From: Malachius bipustulatus
Lineage: Eukaryota; Arthropoda; Insecta; Coleoptera; Melyridae
Direction: 5' to 3'
DNA length: 64,000 bases
Assembly: GCA_910589415.1 (NCBI GenBank)
Contig: OU342630.1
Span: 75,450,186 to 75,514,185 of the forward strand
A program made the translations under genes and the position numbers. The notes under the pieces are model-generated. The model did no database searches, had not been told where the DNA came from, and was given only the letters and a program-made list of their open reading frames with translations. Positions 34,640 to 47,066 of this stretch are shown piece by piece. Position 1 is the stretch's first letter; each line of letters opens with the position of its first letter.

Positions 34640-37600
34640 TTAGCATTGACCTCACCATCTCGGATGCTGAAATATTTCAACTGTTTTCGTGGACCGCTTC
34701 CAGAGACTTATATGGCAGTGATCATTTTCCACTTCGCATAGAATACCATGTGTCTTCCAAAACCAGTCCAAACAGCGCTGTAAGTAGGTGGAACCTCAAA
34801 GCAGCTGACTGGCAGGGGTTTAGCGAATACATACAATCGAAAATCTCAGAGCTCCCATCAAGTGACAACATCAATGTAAAACTGCAATCCTTTGCAGAAC
34901 TCATAATCTCATCTGCAGAAACGAATATAGGTAGAGTGAAACTGCCAAGCTCCAAAGCTCCAGTCCCGTGGTGGAACTCCGACTGCAATAATGCAATGAG
35001 GGCTCACAAGACCGCCCTTCACAGGGCAAGGAGAAACCCTATACCTGAGAACTTAATAGAATACAAACGTCTTAGAGCAAAAGCCAAATATATATACAAA
35101 AAAGCCAAGAGGAATTGTTGGGAAAAATTTGTTTCAACAATAACACCACAATCAAATCCTGCAGAAGCATGGAACAAGATAAAGAGAATCCAAGGCACAC
35201 AGCACCATCAACAAATTTCAACAATACATCATAACAACGCATTGGTGTCCGACTCGCAGGAAATATCGGAAATATTCGCAGAACATTTCTCTCAAGCATC
35301 CAGTGATGACAACCATGATCACAACTTCCTAAACTACAAACGAACAACCGAACAAAATATGAAGTTTTCTCACAAACACAACTATGAAAGCGATATCAAC
35401 CAACCAATCACCGAGAGAGAATTTGAAGAAGCCCTAAGCAATTGCAAAAACTCAGCTCCAGGTCCTGATAACATACCCTTTACATTTATTAAGAATCTAC
35501 CACCTCGTGCAAGGCATCACCTCGTAGATCTATACAATGAAATATTTCTAAATCAATGCTTCCCTCAATCCTGGTCAGTTGCAGTCATTCACCCCATACT
35601 GAAGGCAAACAAACCAAGAGAGCGAATCACATCCTACAGACCAATCTCACTCACCTGCACAATGTGTAAATTACTAGAGAAGATACTAAATAATCGTCTG
35701 CTGTGGCACCTCGAGAAGAACAAACTCCTGAACAATCACCAGAATGGATTTAGAAAATTAAGATCTACAATAGACAACATAGTTAATCTAGAGAGTGAGA
35801 TTCATGAGAGCTTCGCAAACAATCAACGACTCCTAGCAGTATTCTTTGATCTGGAGAAAGCCTTCGATCAAGCTTGGCGACACCGAATAATAAAAATATT
35901 AATAAATTGGAACATAACAGGCAATATTACCGCCTTTATAGACAATTTCCTCTCGAACAGAGCATTTAGAACCAAAACAAATGGCCAACTATCAAGCACT
36001 AAAGAACTGGAAAATGGAGTCCCACAAGGATCTGTTATCAGTAGCACCCTATTCCTAATTGCAATAAACGACATTTTCGTTAATACTCCCCCAGTTAAAA
36101 TGAATATGTTTGCAGACGACTTGGTCATATATGTGAATGGATCGAACCTGGAATTTTTAGCAAGCCTAATTCAACAGACAATCCATGAGCTAGAAGCTTG
36201 GAGCCAGAATTCAGGTTTCAGATTTTCATGTGAAAAAACCAAATGTATACTGTTTCAAAAATCATCAAGACCCAGATACATTTTACCCAACATCACCCTA
36301 TTCAGCACGCCACTAACCTTTGTCGACCACATCAAGTACTTAGGAGTCATCTTCGACCAACGACTCAACTGGAAACTACATTTTCAAGCTCTAAAATATA
36401 AGTGCAACAACGTCATTAATCTATTAAAAGTACTGTCACATCATAACTGGGGAGCCGACATTAGAAGCCTACTGGTAGTATACCACTGTATGATAAGAGC
36501 AAAAATCGATTATGGTCTTATAGCCTTTTCAGCAGCCAGGCCGACCTATTTCAAAACTCTAGAGGTCATAGAAAATCAAGCCTTACGCATAATTACAGGA
36601 GCCTTTCCTACAACTCCCACAGCAAGCTTATATGCTCTATTAGGAATCTCTAGCATATATGATAGAATTCCTGTGATAACCCTACACTACGCTGTGAAAG
36701 TACTGGCAACACCTTCTAGCATGAACTACGGAATTACAATATCCAACAGATTCAGAAACATCTATGAAAGCAACTCCAGAACTCTACCGCCACTATATGA
36801 GAGAGTCAACAAATACCTGAATCGAATAGAGTATAGATTTCCCAAGATTTTATCGGCAATAGATCACAAAACTCCTCCTTGGATGACCAATACCAAATGC
36901 AATGAATGTCTTCTACAATATGATAAACTTAACACCAACCCTATATTGATACGGACCACCTTTACAAACCTCATCCAAAGTGAGTACCGCTACGCTACAC
37001 CTATCTACACAGATGCCTCACTGAACCCCCAAAATGGCCACGTAGGGTCCGCAATAGTAACGCCAAACTCAGTTATGAAATTCCGCCTGCCAAAAGACAC
37101 GAGTGTTTTCACAGGCGAATTATACGCCATACACCAAGCATTGGTATACGTCCTTTCTACTTCCGGAAAAGAGGAAAGCTATGTGATATGCACTGACTCA
37201 ATCAGCTCCCTACATACCGTTGCGAAACTATACACAACTAACCCAATTGCACATCAAATTCAAAATATTCTACAAATGCTACAGGAAAAACAAATCCATG
37301 TCAGTTTCGTGTTTGTACCATCACACATAGGAATTCCCGGCAATGAGAAAGCAGATAAAGCAGCACGCGAAGCATCAGCGGATACGACCCCAGAAACCAC
37401 CTTCCACACTCCAGACGATATCAAATCTCGTATCAGAAGAATGCACATGGATATTCTACAGGAGCTCTGGGTAAATAACACCTCCAAACTACGAACCATC
37501 CAAAATAGGCGATTCGAAGGAATGACCAACCCAAACAATAGGAAAGACCAAATAAAGCTATCCCGACTACGCCTTCAACACACCCGGCTCACACATAGCT

Positions 37601-38069
37601 TCCTTCTCAGCAACGAAAACCCACCCTCATGTGAAACTTGTAATTGCAGACTCACAGTAACTCATATTCTTAGCGACTGTCAACGGTACAACTTAGAAAG
37701 AAAAAGATGCCAAGTTAGCTGCGACCCTTCAGTAGCATTAGGAAACACCCCATCCGAAGCAACGAAAACGCTAACCTTTTTCAAAAATGTTGGACTGTAT
37801 GAACTACTGTAGTGACGACGCTTCTTGGAACTTACACGAACAATATAGATTTACAAGTCTCTCTAACTTTGCTCTTACCTATCACATAATCAAGGCATAC
37901 TTAAAATATCTGTATATCTGCATATTATTTCTGTATTTTTATTATATCTGTATATTGTATTTTCTAACATCTGTATAATCTCATACATAAGTAATAACAT
38001 GTAGTGACATGCTAATGACCTGTGATGTCGAAGCATTATTATCTAAAAAAAAAAAAAAAAAAAAAAAAA
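34640..38069 (+). mobile_element. 5'-truncated non-LTR retrotransposon (RNase H-bearing, I/LOA-like group)
   Basis: Begins inside the endonuclease domain, runs through an intact reverse transcriptase and RNase H frame and a 233-base 3' UTR, and ends in 25 A residues (38045-38069). 5' truncation and a poly(A) tail are hallmarks of target-primed reverse transcription. It sits in the middle of a foldback whose arms flank it. The exact 5' junction is uncertain by about 20 bases and no clean target duplication could be read. Assignment to the I/LOA-like side rests on the RNase H domain downstream of RT, which jockey-clade elements lack. Confidence 0.85.
34672..37812 (+). CDS. LINE ORF2: endonuclease remnant, reverse transcriptase, RNase H, Cys-rich tail
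   Basis: The frame is open from the truncated endonuclease (DLTISDAE, YGSDHFPLR at 34711-34737, the SDH motif) to the TAG at 37810-37812; the GTG at 34750 is internal. Reverse transcriptase: SYRPISLTCTMCKLLEKIL, FFDLEKAFDQAWR, NGVPQGSVIS and MFADDLVIY (catalytic ADD about 36111-36119). RNase H: YTDAS (37009), GELYAI, CTDSISS and PSHIGIPGNEKADKAA supply the D-E-D-H residues. A C-terminal zinc knuckle-like CETCNCRLTVTHILSDC follows. More than 1000 codons without a stop or shift means a young copy. Lacking its 5' end, it has no ORF1, no complete endonuclease and no promoter, so it cannot move on its own. Confidence 0.92.
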   Translation: MFQLFSWTASRDLYGSDHFPLRIEYHVSSKTSPNSAVSRWNLKAADWQGFSEYIQSKISELPSSDNINVKLQSFAELIISSAETNIGRVKLPSSKAPVPWWNSDCNNAMRAHKTALHRARRNPIPENLIEYKRLRAKAKYIYKKAKRNCWEKFVSTITPQSNPAEAWNKIKRIQGTQHHQQISTIHHNNALVSDSQEISEIFAEHFSQASSDDNHDHNFLNYKRTTEQNMKFSHKHNYESDINQPITEREFEEALSNCKNSAPGPDNIPFTFIKNLPPRARHHLVDLYNEIFLNQCFPQSWSVAVIHPILKANKPRERITSYRPISLTCTMCKLLEKILNNRLLWHLEKNKLLNNHQNGFRKLRSTIDNIVNLESEIHESFANNQRLLAVFFDLEKAFDQAWRHRIIKILINWNITGNITAFIDNFLSNRAFRTKTNGQLSSTKELENGVPQGSVISSTLFLIAINDIFVNTPPVKMNMFADDLVIYVNGSNLEFLASLIQQTIHELEAWSQNSGFRFSCEKTKCILFQKSSRPRYILPNITLFSTPLTFVDHIKYLGVIFDQRLNWKLHFQALKYKCNNVINLLKVLSHHNWGADIRSLLVVYHCMIRAKIDYGLIAFSAARPTYFKTLEVIENQALRIITGAFPTTPTASLYALLGISSIYDRIPVITLHYAVKVLATPSSMNYGITISNRFRNIYESNSRTLPPLYERVNKYLNRIEYRFPKILSAIDHKTPPWMTNTKCNECLLQYDKLNTNPILIRTTFTNLIQSEYRYATPIYTDASLNPQNGHVGSAIVTPNSVMKFRLPKDTSVFTGELYAIHQALVYVLSTSGKEESYVICTDSISSLHTVAKLYTTNPIAHQIQNILQMLQEKQIHVSFVFVPSHIGIPGNEKADKAAREASADTTPETTFHTPDDIKSRIRRMHMDILQELWVNNTSKLRTIQNRRFEGMTNPNNRKDQIKLSRLRLQHTRLTHSFLLSNENPPSCETCNCRLTVTHILSDCQRYNLERKRCQVSCDPSVALGNTPSEATKTLTFFKNVGLYELL

Positions 38070-38264
38070 GATATGGCAAAAATAAGAAATCTCGATTTTT
38101 CAGTTTTTTCAGGATATTTCAGGAACGGTCACAGATATCTTGTATGTCTCGACGGAATTGAGATGGCCACAAAATTGCGCTCGTTTGGATTTGTTTAACC
38201 GACCCTGTATCTGTTAGCGTTAGGAGATAGCAATATAGAGAAGGATACATGGTGCACCCTGTAG

Positions 38265-40207
38265 GTTCCTTTTACAGAACGAATTAAGGAAAAATGGAAA
38301 CACATTCTACAAAAAATTTCTTCTTGTTTTTTCGAAAAAAATAAAGTTTTATCACTGAATAACATCGTGTGACATCTTAATATGACGTGACATTGTTTGA
38401 CGTATGGTTACTTATGACATTCAGTTGAAGAAAGGTTATTTTTTTCAAAAAATTAATAAAAAAAGTTTGTAGAAATTGTATTGTGAATGTGATAGATTTT
38501 GGTTTGCTTAATTATTTTCATACAGAATGACATGACAATACAATACGGCGGCCATAAGGAAAACGAAAGTTGGCTATGAAAACTCTTAGATCTAGTTGGT
38601 CTACAAAAAATTGACTATTAATCTTCAATAATAAAAAAGATATGGCAAAAATAAGAAATTTAGATTTTTCAGAGTTTTCAGGATATTTCAGGAACAGTCA
38701 CAGATATCTTGTATATCTCGACAAATTCGAGGTGGCCACAAAATAGAGCAACTTTTCTCTAATTTAACCGAACCTGTATCTCTTAGCGCTTAGTTGATAC
38801 CAGATACCCATGGTGAGGTCTGAAATAATGTATATCTTACACCATGCATTTTTCAAACGAAAAACATATCTGCTTTCTGCTTGACCTTTTGAAAAAAAAA
38901 AAAAAAACTACAACCAAGTCATGGTTTTGTCTGACTGAATATTAAATGAAACGTGACTTTGATAAAATGAAAAAAGCTTTGAAGTGGCCAATGAATCCGG
39001 TATTGTCGTAAAACTACTTATTTTACGAAAATAATAAAAATAAGTGAAAACTATAAGAAAACTATCCCAAAACCTCTTAAACTCCAGATTTATTTTACCG
39101 AGCTCTTACAATAAACGTCTGATGGCACACTAGTAGGTGATAGTAAATGGAAAGTGGAAGCTCAAGCAAAATACTCAATAAAGAAATAGTAAACGCGCGG
39201 GGACCGATTTTAGAACGCTGACAAAGTGACTAAACTGTGATTTCAAATTTTTATAAGTTAGAATATTACGTAATGCTAAACTTCTTATAACTTTTCTGGT
39301 TAGCTGGCAAGTTGCTATTACATTTTCATATTATATACATTGTTCTTGAAGGAAAGCATGACTATTAAGAATGAGCACGCCGGCGAGAGAGAGAACAATC
39401 TAAACTCCTTATAATAATAATTGTGAGTTTTAACTACCACAACAGAACTAATGCACCCCAAGAGTTAGAACAGAAGTATCAAACTTGTGAACAATGTAAT
39501 AAAAACTTTCTTTGTTTCTGGAGCCGTCTCGTACGAGACCACAGCGCTCCAGCGAAAGCAGTTAGGGCTCATTGTCGCATAAATCTTCATCCAGAGATGT
39601 GCCTTGTACACCCTTAATGACCAGGACTTTGGAACTAACGAATATAAAAGTACGCAATCATTCAACGGTGAAATATACAGTCGTCTGGGGATTCTCACAT
39701 AAAAAACAGATTAGTCAGAATTTTTATATCCTCTTCCTCAGACGTTGTTCTAATTACTGTTTTCATTGGGTTTTATTTATTTACTAAGTGTTTTTCCATT
39801 CAACACCACGCCCTCTGGTACATCATAATTCAATTAGAATATAATCACATCCGAGAAAGAACGCTATAAATGAAGCAAATGAAACAGAATTTGATTAAGA
39901 GTTGTTATTTTTACAAATGAAGGTTTTCTCACAAAAGATCTTATAGAGAGTTATTCTTTATTAGAATAAATTTACAGTTTCAATAATAAAGCCTCTGTTG
40001 GAAAATTAAATTATGATTGAGAAATTTGCTCAGAATCGTGCTTTTTAAGGGAATACCGCTGTCTGGACTCTGTGTAGATAAGATAGAGCTCTATAATTTG
40101 AGCTGTCTGAAATAACCCAATGATAAATAAATTATTAAAATATAGGTACCTACCAGTATCTTTAATAATAATCGACAAAATTCCTCTATGATACGAGCGG
40201 ATATACA
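38265..40207. other. Partial foldback arm, then no gene seen
   Basis: 38634-38800 repeats the right arm of the 34345 family (GATATGGCAAAAATAAGAAA, AGGAACAGTCACAGATATCT, CTGTATCTCTTAGCG). A 14-bp perfect palindrome GTCTCGTACGAGAC lies at 39526-39539 within a moderately GC-rich patch (39510-39610). No gene was recognised. Confidence 0.5.
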
Positions 40208-40950
40208 AGGTGATCAGTTTGTTGTAGCAGGACTATAGTCAGTTTATAGAAAACGTTTTTAAGTAATAAAAGTTACCGAAACATAATATGTCCGGAAAAG
40301 TTTAGAAAAAAACATACAGGCTGTTGAAAAATTATATTATTCAAGTTTTCGCGGGATAACTTGGGCATTTTTATAAGCATTTAAATTTATCAATTATTAA
40401 TAAAATAATTGAGTCTAAATACCTCATACCATTTATTTAGCTACACAAAATCACAGGTTTTCCAAATTATTATTTTATATCCAAAAATAACATTAAATGT
40501 CGAAAAAATGAGCTTATTTTTGCGGTATGATGAAGATTAGATTCAATTTACTTGAAAACTACATACTACTACTACTACTCCAATGAGGAATTTCGAATAT
40601 CTATAAGTTTTCATAAGTATACATTTTTTTGTAAGAAATCTCCAGGAAATCCAACACTGTAACGTAGGGTCTTGGAAGTCCATGGGCGTAGAAGATGTTG
40701 AGCGAAATAGCACCCTGTGTCCCCGCAACTAAGGAATTTTTTCGCCCGTGTTCTTTTTCGTTTTGTGTGCTCTAAATTATAATAAATAATTTCTTGGTAT
40801 AAAATAAAAATATTGAGAAATGCCAAAGTTATGGCGCGAAAACTTTTTTTTTTCAACACCATGTGTCTTATTTTCTAAGCTTTCCCGGACATATGTTTAT
40901 GGGAACTTTTATACAAAAAAGTCAATATTTTGTTAAACTGACCAAGCCCA
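40208..40950. mobile_element. Foldback element, about 740 bp
   Basis: Left landmarks CATAATATGTCCGGAAAAGT and CAAGTTTTCGCGGGATAACT recur inverted on the right as GCTTTCCCGGACATATG and AGTTATGGCGCGAAAACTT. The outer words GGTGATCAGTTT and AAACTGACC also pair. The centre contains a (CTA)n run near 40564-40579. Arms are clearly diverged. No coding frame. Confidence 0.7.
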
Positions 40951-41365
40951 CGAATGCCAAGTTTAGAATGAAAATTGTCTAGATTGTCAGAATCTACAAA
41001 ACAGACGGAAACAAATCTTGTCTTCCTCGGGAGGAAAGGAAACTAAAATACAGAACCACTTTTCTTCATATTTTGTCGGTCATACTATGCGGGAAAATGT
41101 GTAGATGCGTAGCTAAAAAAATCAAAAAACATAGAGCTGATGGGATAACCAAAGTACCTAGAGTATGGTGATAAAGTTAATTTCCAATTCATTTTCATTT
41201 TCATTAAACTAGCCATTTTTTTAAATTTCAACAGTAATAAAAAAAACTATTAGAACGCTTTTCACGATTCACGCTCATGCAAAACTTTTTTTGGTCATTA
41301 TAACTGGACTATGATTTAATTTTATATTGCAACATTGATGGGCGGTTATTTACTGTATACATCCT

Positions 41366-41935
41366 GTATACATCCGCGGCTCCTGCAGTTTCACTATGGC
41401 ACCTATATAGGGGTGGAGAACATACCTATAGTAACACCAGGAACGTATTTATTTGCTTTGCAAATGAAAGGGAAGGCCACAAAACGGCTTTAAAAACCAA
41501 TTTTGAGAGTGCAAAGAAAGTACGGTCCTGACACAAGCGCGGAGTAAATAGCACTAGTCTGGATGTAATTAAGGATGTATCCACTTACAACACAATGCGA
41601 GCGCTTCCACACGTATACAGTCCGGTATTCGCATCATATCCGCTTTTTCATACCGTGAAAAGACCACAGGGATTGATGTTACGATTTTTTGAATATAAAT
41701 GCAAAATAAATGCAAAATTCAAAATAAAAACCGTGCTACTGTTAATCTCGAAGATTTTCCTTGCCCTGAAAGTGAAAAAAAAATAGCAATGCAACCGTAG
41801 TGCCAAAGAGGCCTTAGTTGTGACCTTAATATTATAGTTTGCAATGGCTGTTGTTAGTTTCTTACCCACCCAGCACCCGTATTTCGCTCCTCGGTCCCGA
41901 AGAAATTGATGAAACTTAGGAGCCGCGGATGTATA
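41366..41935. mobile_element. TIR element, about 570 bp, GC-rich 26-bp ends
   Basis: Left end TATACATCCGCGGCTCCTGC, AGTTTCA; right end TGAAACTTAGGAGCCGCGGATGTATA in inverted orientation, with one small difference. Flanked by TG/TA. The interior has no recognised protein. The CpG-containing ends are unlike the other foldbacks here. Confidence 0.7.
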
Positions 41936-44900
41936 TAATTACCCTTTTTTTGTTAGATAAGGGCGATGATGGGGTTTTCAAGATAAAAAGAACTAACAAC
42001 CTATTTTTTAGTTTGATTCGAATCATACGCCTTGATTGTTTTTGCAACTTGAAGTTATTTTAATTGATCAGATTTCTGCTTTCTTACATTTCAATTTTGT
42101 TTTTCTAACAAAACAACCTGTATCTTGTCAGGGATTACTAATAAACCTCTAGTATGTCGTATCGTTGTATTCACGGAGAAGAGAAATCCATTGTTGACAA
42201 AAAATGGGGGTTGATATTATAAAAAAATATGATGACGTTACAGCTCAAAAAGGTGATTTGATAAAAAAAAAAATTATGTTGATAAATGCATTTTTTACAA
42301 ATAAAATCGACCTGTTTCGGGATTGTGAAAAAAAAAGGTAAATAACAAAGTTATGAATATTATGCGGATCTTTATAGATACGAAGACAAAAGTTGACACT
42401 CACATAGTTACAGTATTTAGAGAACACGAGTACATTTCAAGAGAATTAATTGTGTAATTGTTATACCAAATTTCACCTATTTTGTTTGATTTTAAAATTA
42501 TAAATTAAATCTATAACTTCTGTTTATGTCTATAAATATCGGATTTATAGTTTAGAAGAAAGAATAATATCTATCAGTTAATCAATTTTATTGAAGTAAA
42601 CTTCTCTTGAGGAATTGAAAACTTCAGACTCATCAAAATTATCCTAAGTGCTAAAGTTAGACACTGAAACAATTTTACGAGTGTTTAGAAAAGTTCTCCA
42701 AAATAATGATTGTTTATCACAAACAATTCTAGTTATAATGGTATAGTGTAAAACTAGTGCTCGTAAACTGAGAAGGTATAACAGCCAACTACACAAATAT
42801 ACGACTGGTCTGTATGAAAGTGCATAAAGGTCGACTATTTTATGAAGCTTTACTGACTTCTATGTAGACAAAATATAAAATTCAACATTCTCTCATAATA
42901 ATGGGGATGATACGAGGAAGTCCAACTTAATTTTTAGTTATTGTCTTATGTCTGCATGCAAGTTTTTAAAAGCTTCTCTTTTTTTAACGTAACAAAATAG
43001 TTCACCCTAACACATTAGTGGCATAATAATAAAATAAGTTCCATAAATTTTGGATATAAAAATAATAAAGTGTAAGTATTCCCGAAAGGGTTTTTTTATT
43101 TCATTTCATTTACAATGAGGGAATTAAGAAAAAGCTCCTTAATCCACTACAAGCAAGAATGTTTAGGTTTATTTTTATGCCGTTTAAAAGCACACAAAAA
43201 CCGTTCAGGAGGATAAACATTATGTTACATGTATACAGATAGATGAGATTCTGACGCTGTTGTCAGGAAAGCATTGGCAACGTTTACTAGATTCAGTGAT
43301 AAATGTCTTGTTTATTCTCTGAACATCCTTATCAATTCCGCATTCTCGACTGCAATTTGCGATAGAGATCTGGCAAGTTGAGAGGGTAGCTGGTTTTCCT
43401 CTAGCTCACTTCATGCTCAACCCAAAAAATCCTGCTGCAAAAACGTAGCGGTGCCGGTGCTGCATGCAACGTTGAAGTTTATTTAACCTCCTCCCTTCAA
43501 CTTGAGTTCGGATCTCTTTTCGTTGTATACACTCTTTGATAGTATCCAAAGTTGATGGGAATAAATTAGGATCCCTTTATTGTGGAAAACTGGTATGTAA
43601 GTGGGTTCTTTTTTTGATGTTTTTCGTCAAAGTTTTTAAAGCTTCAAAGAGATCCACTTTTAAGTTTCAACAAGAGTTTTAATATTTTGTTTAGGTACTG
43701 TAAATTATTATGTTCAAATTAACAAGTTCATTAAATCAATCTACGTCTCTACTTAATTACAGAAAGCTGAGTAAATAATAATTTGTATGACACAATTATT
43801 TGTAGCATTGTTCTGAATCTTCGGCTTCATCTTTAACTTGCAAGAGCACGTAATAACACTCTTTGAAATAAACACGCTGTTTGGATATTTTCTCTTGGGA
43901 TTTCGCAAAAGCATTACGCAGTGCAGTGAAATATCGTCGTGCTGCAAGTAAATTCAGCAAGTTATCCCCCAGACGTCACCAGCGTCGAGTGGTATGATTT
44001 TACGACCTTCTTAGAACGTGCTGTTGGCCTACAGAGTGTTCACTCTTTTCACAGACTTCACCAGTCATAAAAATAGTATTTTATTATAATAATGCAAATT
44101 GAATCACATGCACAGAGGACTAGGTAAAAGTTGACCAGTTATCTAGCATTTCACAAATTATTTTTCCTTCGAAATCACACGAATAAAATGGGCGCATATT
44201 CAAAATAATTAAAAGTAAATAAATATGTGAATTTGTTGTATACATAATAAGCAAGCACGCAGAATCGCTCGATCCAAAGATATGGAAGTCTGTCTTTTGC
44301 TTGTATGTAAGGTGTATGATAAAAATATAGTCACAGACAAGATGTAAAATAAATGTATAAAAATTAGAGGATTAACATATGAGTACTCGAATAAGCATGT
44401 TATTATGAAATGCAGACAAAAATAATAAGACACTCTCTAAAGGTTCTCAAATAAAGTTAAGAATTAATAGAATTGGATATCAGGATATTTATTGTTTAAG
44501 CTTCTCGTTTATTACAATCCACGTTGAATCTTCTTTATTAGGGTACACAATTCTCCTCAGTTGCTGAATGACAATAAATGCGAAATTTTCAGCTTTTCAA
44601 ATTTACAGAACGAAAGCACCGACCTAATTAGGTGGCTTATTTCCATACGAAATGAAACAAGAAACAACAGAAGCATCCAGTCATTAGCAAATGGCAATTT
44701 TACTCATTAGTGATAATGTCAGGATCCGATTTCAGCTAATAAATTCAATATAGTACCCAAGATATTTTCATCACCATTTGCTTGAGCTCCTGATCCGTTT
44801 TTAGGTTTAATAGCAGTGTTTCGTTGAGCCAAAGCTTTTGATGGAACATTCTCATTTTTTTAATGGCTGTAATGTTGAAATTTGTGGAATTTTACCTGCA

Positions 44901-46875
44901 GTAATTATTTTGTTTTCTGAAACTTGGGCAACCCACATTTTATCAAGCTATTTTACCTCTGAGTCCTAATATTTACAAGATTAAAATTTTTCAATCCTTC
45001 GCCCTTTGTAGGACGAATGTCCGGTTGCACGAACTTAATAAAAATTTGTCAGATAATCACTGATTTTAAAATACCCTGTATCACCAAAGTTTTGTTCTGA
45101 CATTGCTGGAAGTGAATTTTTCTCCCTTTCAGAAGAGTTTATTACCGATAAAAAATAAAAGACCATTGAAAATGTTCACCATATTTAAAAAAAATGCAAT
45201 TTAACATCAGAGTCAGAGTCGTCAAGAAATATAAATCTATAAGCTCTAGAGATTGGTATTTTATATTAATGTCAAAGCGATAGTATTAGGCAGATTCATA
45301 AAAACTTGCTTTTAACTGTCATTTATGTCACTTTAAGCACAAGTGCGTAAAAGTCGAAACTAAAATGACGATCAAAATGGCAACGTAATTAAACGATTTA
45401 ATAAGAAATATATTTTATGTTGTTGCGTTAAGTTTAGGACGTGCAAAAAACTCAAATATTTAGCTTATTACAACAATAAAAAATACTAATTATAACTGCG
45501 AGACGATATGAATTGAATAGAAGCTTTACTTCAAACGAGTAAGTTTTCATATTTCATAACGAAAAATTATGCAGCAAGAAAAAAATGTAACGCTCCAAAT
45601 TACAAGCCGGGGTTTCAAAAGACTAGACCACTCTGTAGAAATTAATGACTTGATAAAAAGGTATTTAAAAAAAATGTAATTTGATAAATTTTCCTAAAAC
45701 ACAAGTAAATAGTTATTTGGACACATAAGAACATTATCGCATGAAGTCAGATTCCAATTTTCAATTCACTATCACGTTCATAATCTGAAATTATGTTCAA
45801 ATCATAAACGATTCGTAAGAAATAATAAAAGAAAAAAAGCAGAACTTCATATTTTCATTCGCTAGAAGTTATTTAATCTTCGTGAGTTATATGCAATTTA
45901 GAATTCTGTAAAGTGGTGTCTGGATGGAATTTAAGTTGGGAGTTCTTAACAAACACGAATAAGCTTTCCATTTAAAAAAACTAAAATTAATTTAGCTCTG
46001 TAACTCTGAAAGTGGATCAAGAATCATATTTCAATTGCATAATCCGCATCAATTTATGTGTTGATGTCACGTTAATAATTGGATACATCTATGCTGTGAA
46101 CAAAAGTCAGGGAACACAGGTAATTTTTCTGGGCAACGACTTTTACAAATAAAATCTGATCAAGAAGGGCAGAATTTAGTTTGGAAGTTCTCCTGGTATA
46201 AGTTGGAGCATGAGATGACTGAAAGATGCTATTTTTCAATGCAAAGGTCCAATAGTCGTTGATTTCCGAAGGAGATTCCAATTTCCTTCCCAATTTAAGT
46301 TCAAGCTAGAAATGTCCTCGATTACATAGTCAGAATGTCACAATGTAACAATTCCTTAAAAAGAACTATCAAGTAAAAGAAGTCAGTTCTGTAACGCGAT
46401 TTTGAAAAGGGACAACTTGGTAAATACCTTAGCTTCATTTCTTCAAATGCCGGGAGTAAAAGTAAATTAAGTTTCCTTCCAGAGACAATTGAGTTTGTTG
46501 TCAGACTGCGCGATGCTTACAGACAACTTAGGAGTAGCGAGACAAGTGTCTGATTTTACATTGTAGAGCTCTAAAGGACCAAATATTGTAAATGAGTACT
46601 TACTTTCCGGACGCGGTCGCAAAAATGTTTTATATCTTCTTGTTGTTTTATAGGCTCGTAAGTTTAAAGCTCGTATGAGCGAAATGCATTCACGTAACAA
46701 GAGTTTAGATACATTTTCAACATTAAACGAAAATTTTTACGTGCAAAATGGTTCCTTGTATAGTATTCTCAATAAGGAAATGACATTACTAAAAATAAAA
46801 TTGGTATGCATTTTAACTTATTAATCTAATGATTACTTTATGATCAATGCTGTGGGTAAAAGGCAAAAGGAGATG
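41936..46875. other. Long AT-rich stretch, no gene seen
   Basis: About 4.9 kb without a recognised gene or large inverted repeat. 43400-43500 is slightly richer in GC. CCGGTTGCACGAACTTAATA near 45022 and ACCCTGTATCACC near 45072 look like a decayed repeat end. Confidence 0.4.
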
Positions 46876-47066
46876 AGTCAAAACAATCAACTTTTCGGGA
46901 GACCTGAATAACTGTGTTTCTAAGCAGTTAATTAAAATATTTGGTATATTGTTGAAATTCAAAATTAGAAATACCAATTTCTTTTGTTATTTTGTTCAAA
47001 AGGAAATCAAATTTCAACAAACAATATAATTAATTTAGGTCTCCTGATAAGTTGATTGTTTTGACT
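46876..47066. mobile_element. MITE, 191 bp, fully foldback
   Basis: Left end AGTCAAAACAATCAACTTTT then CGGGAGACCTGAA; right end TTAGGTCTCCTGATAAG then TTGATTGTTTTGACT. Inner pieces TTGTTGAAATTC and AAATTTCAACAAACAA also pair, so nearly the whole unit is a hairpin. No target duplication was evident. Confidence 0.75.

Larger units (their letters stand above)
34345..38264. mobile_element. Foldback element split by a LINE insertion
   Basis: Left arm 34345-34640 begins TACAGGGTGCACCATGTATC; right arm 38070-38264 ends GATACATGGTGCACCCTGTA. Arms pair through ATTGCTATCTCCTGAACGC / GCGTTAGGAGATAGCAAT and GATATCTGTGACCGTTCCTG / CAGGAACGGTCACAGATATC. The segment between is the LINE described separately. 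Without the LINE the element would be about 0.5 kb. Relatives lie at 32245 and 38634. Confidence 0.85.

Noticed and set aside
34722..37538. Reverse-strand frames inside the second LINE
   Set aside because: Antisense shadows of the RT-RNase H frame.
39423..39617. Frame with YQTCEQCNKNFLC, like part of a C2H2 zinc finger
   Set aside because: The second half lacks correctly spaced His residues and there is no neighbouring finger.
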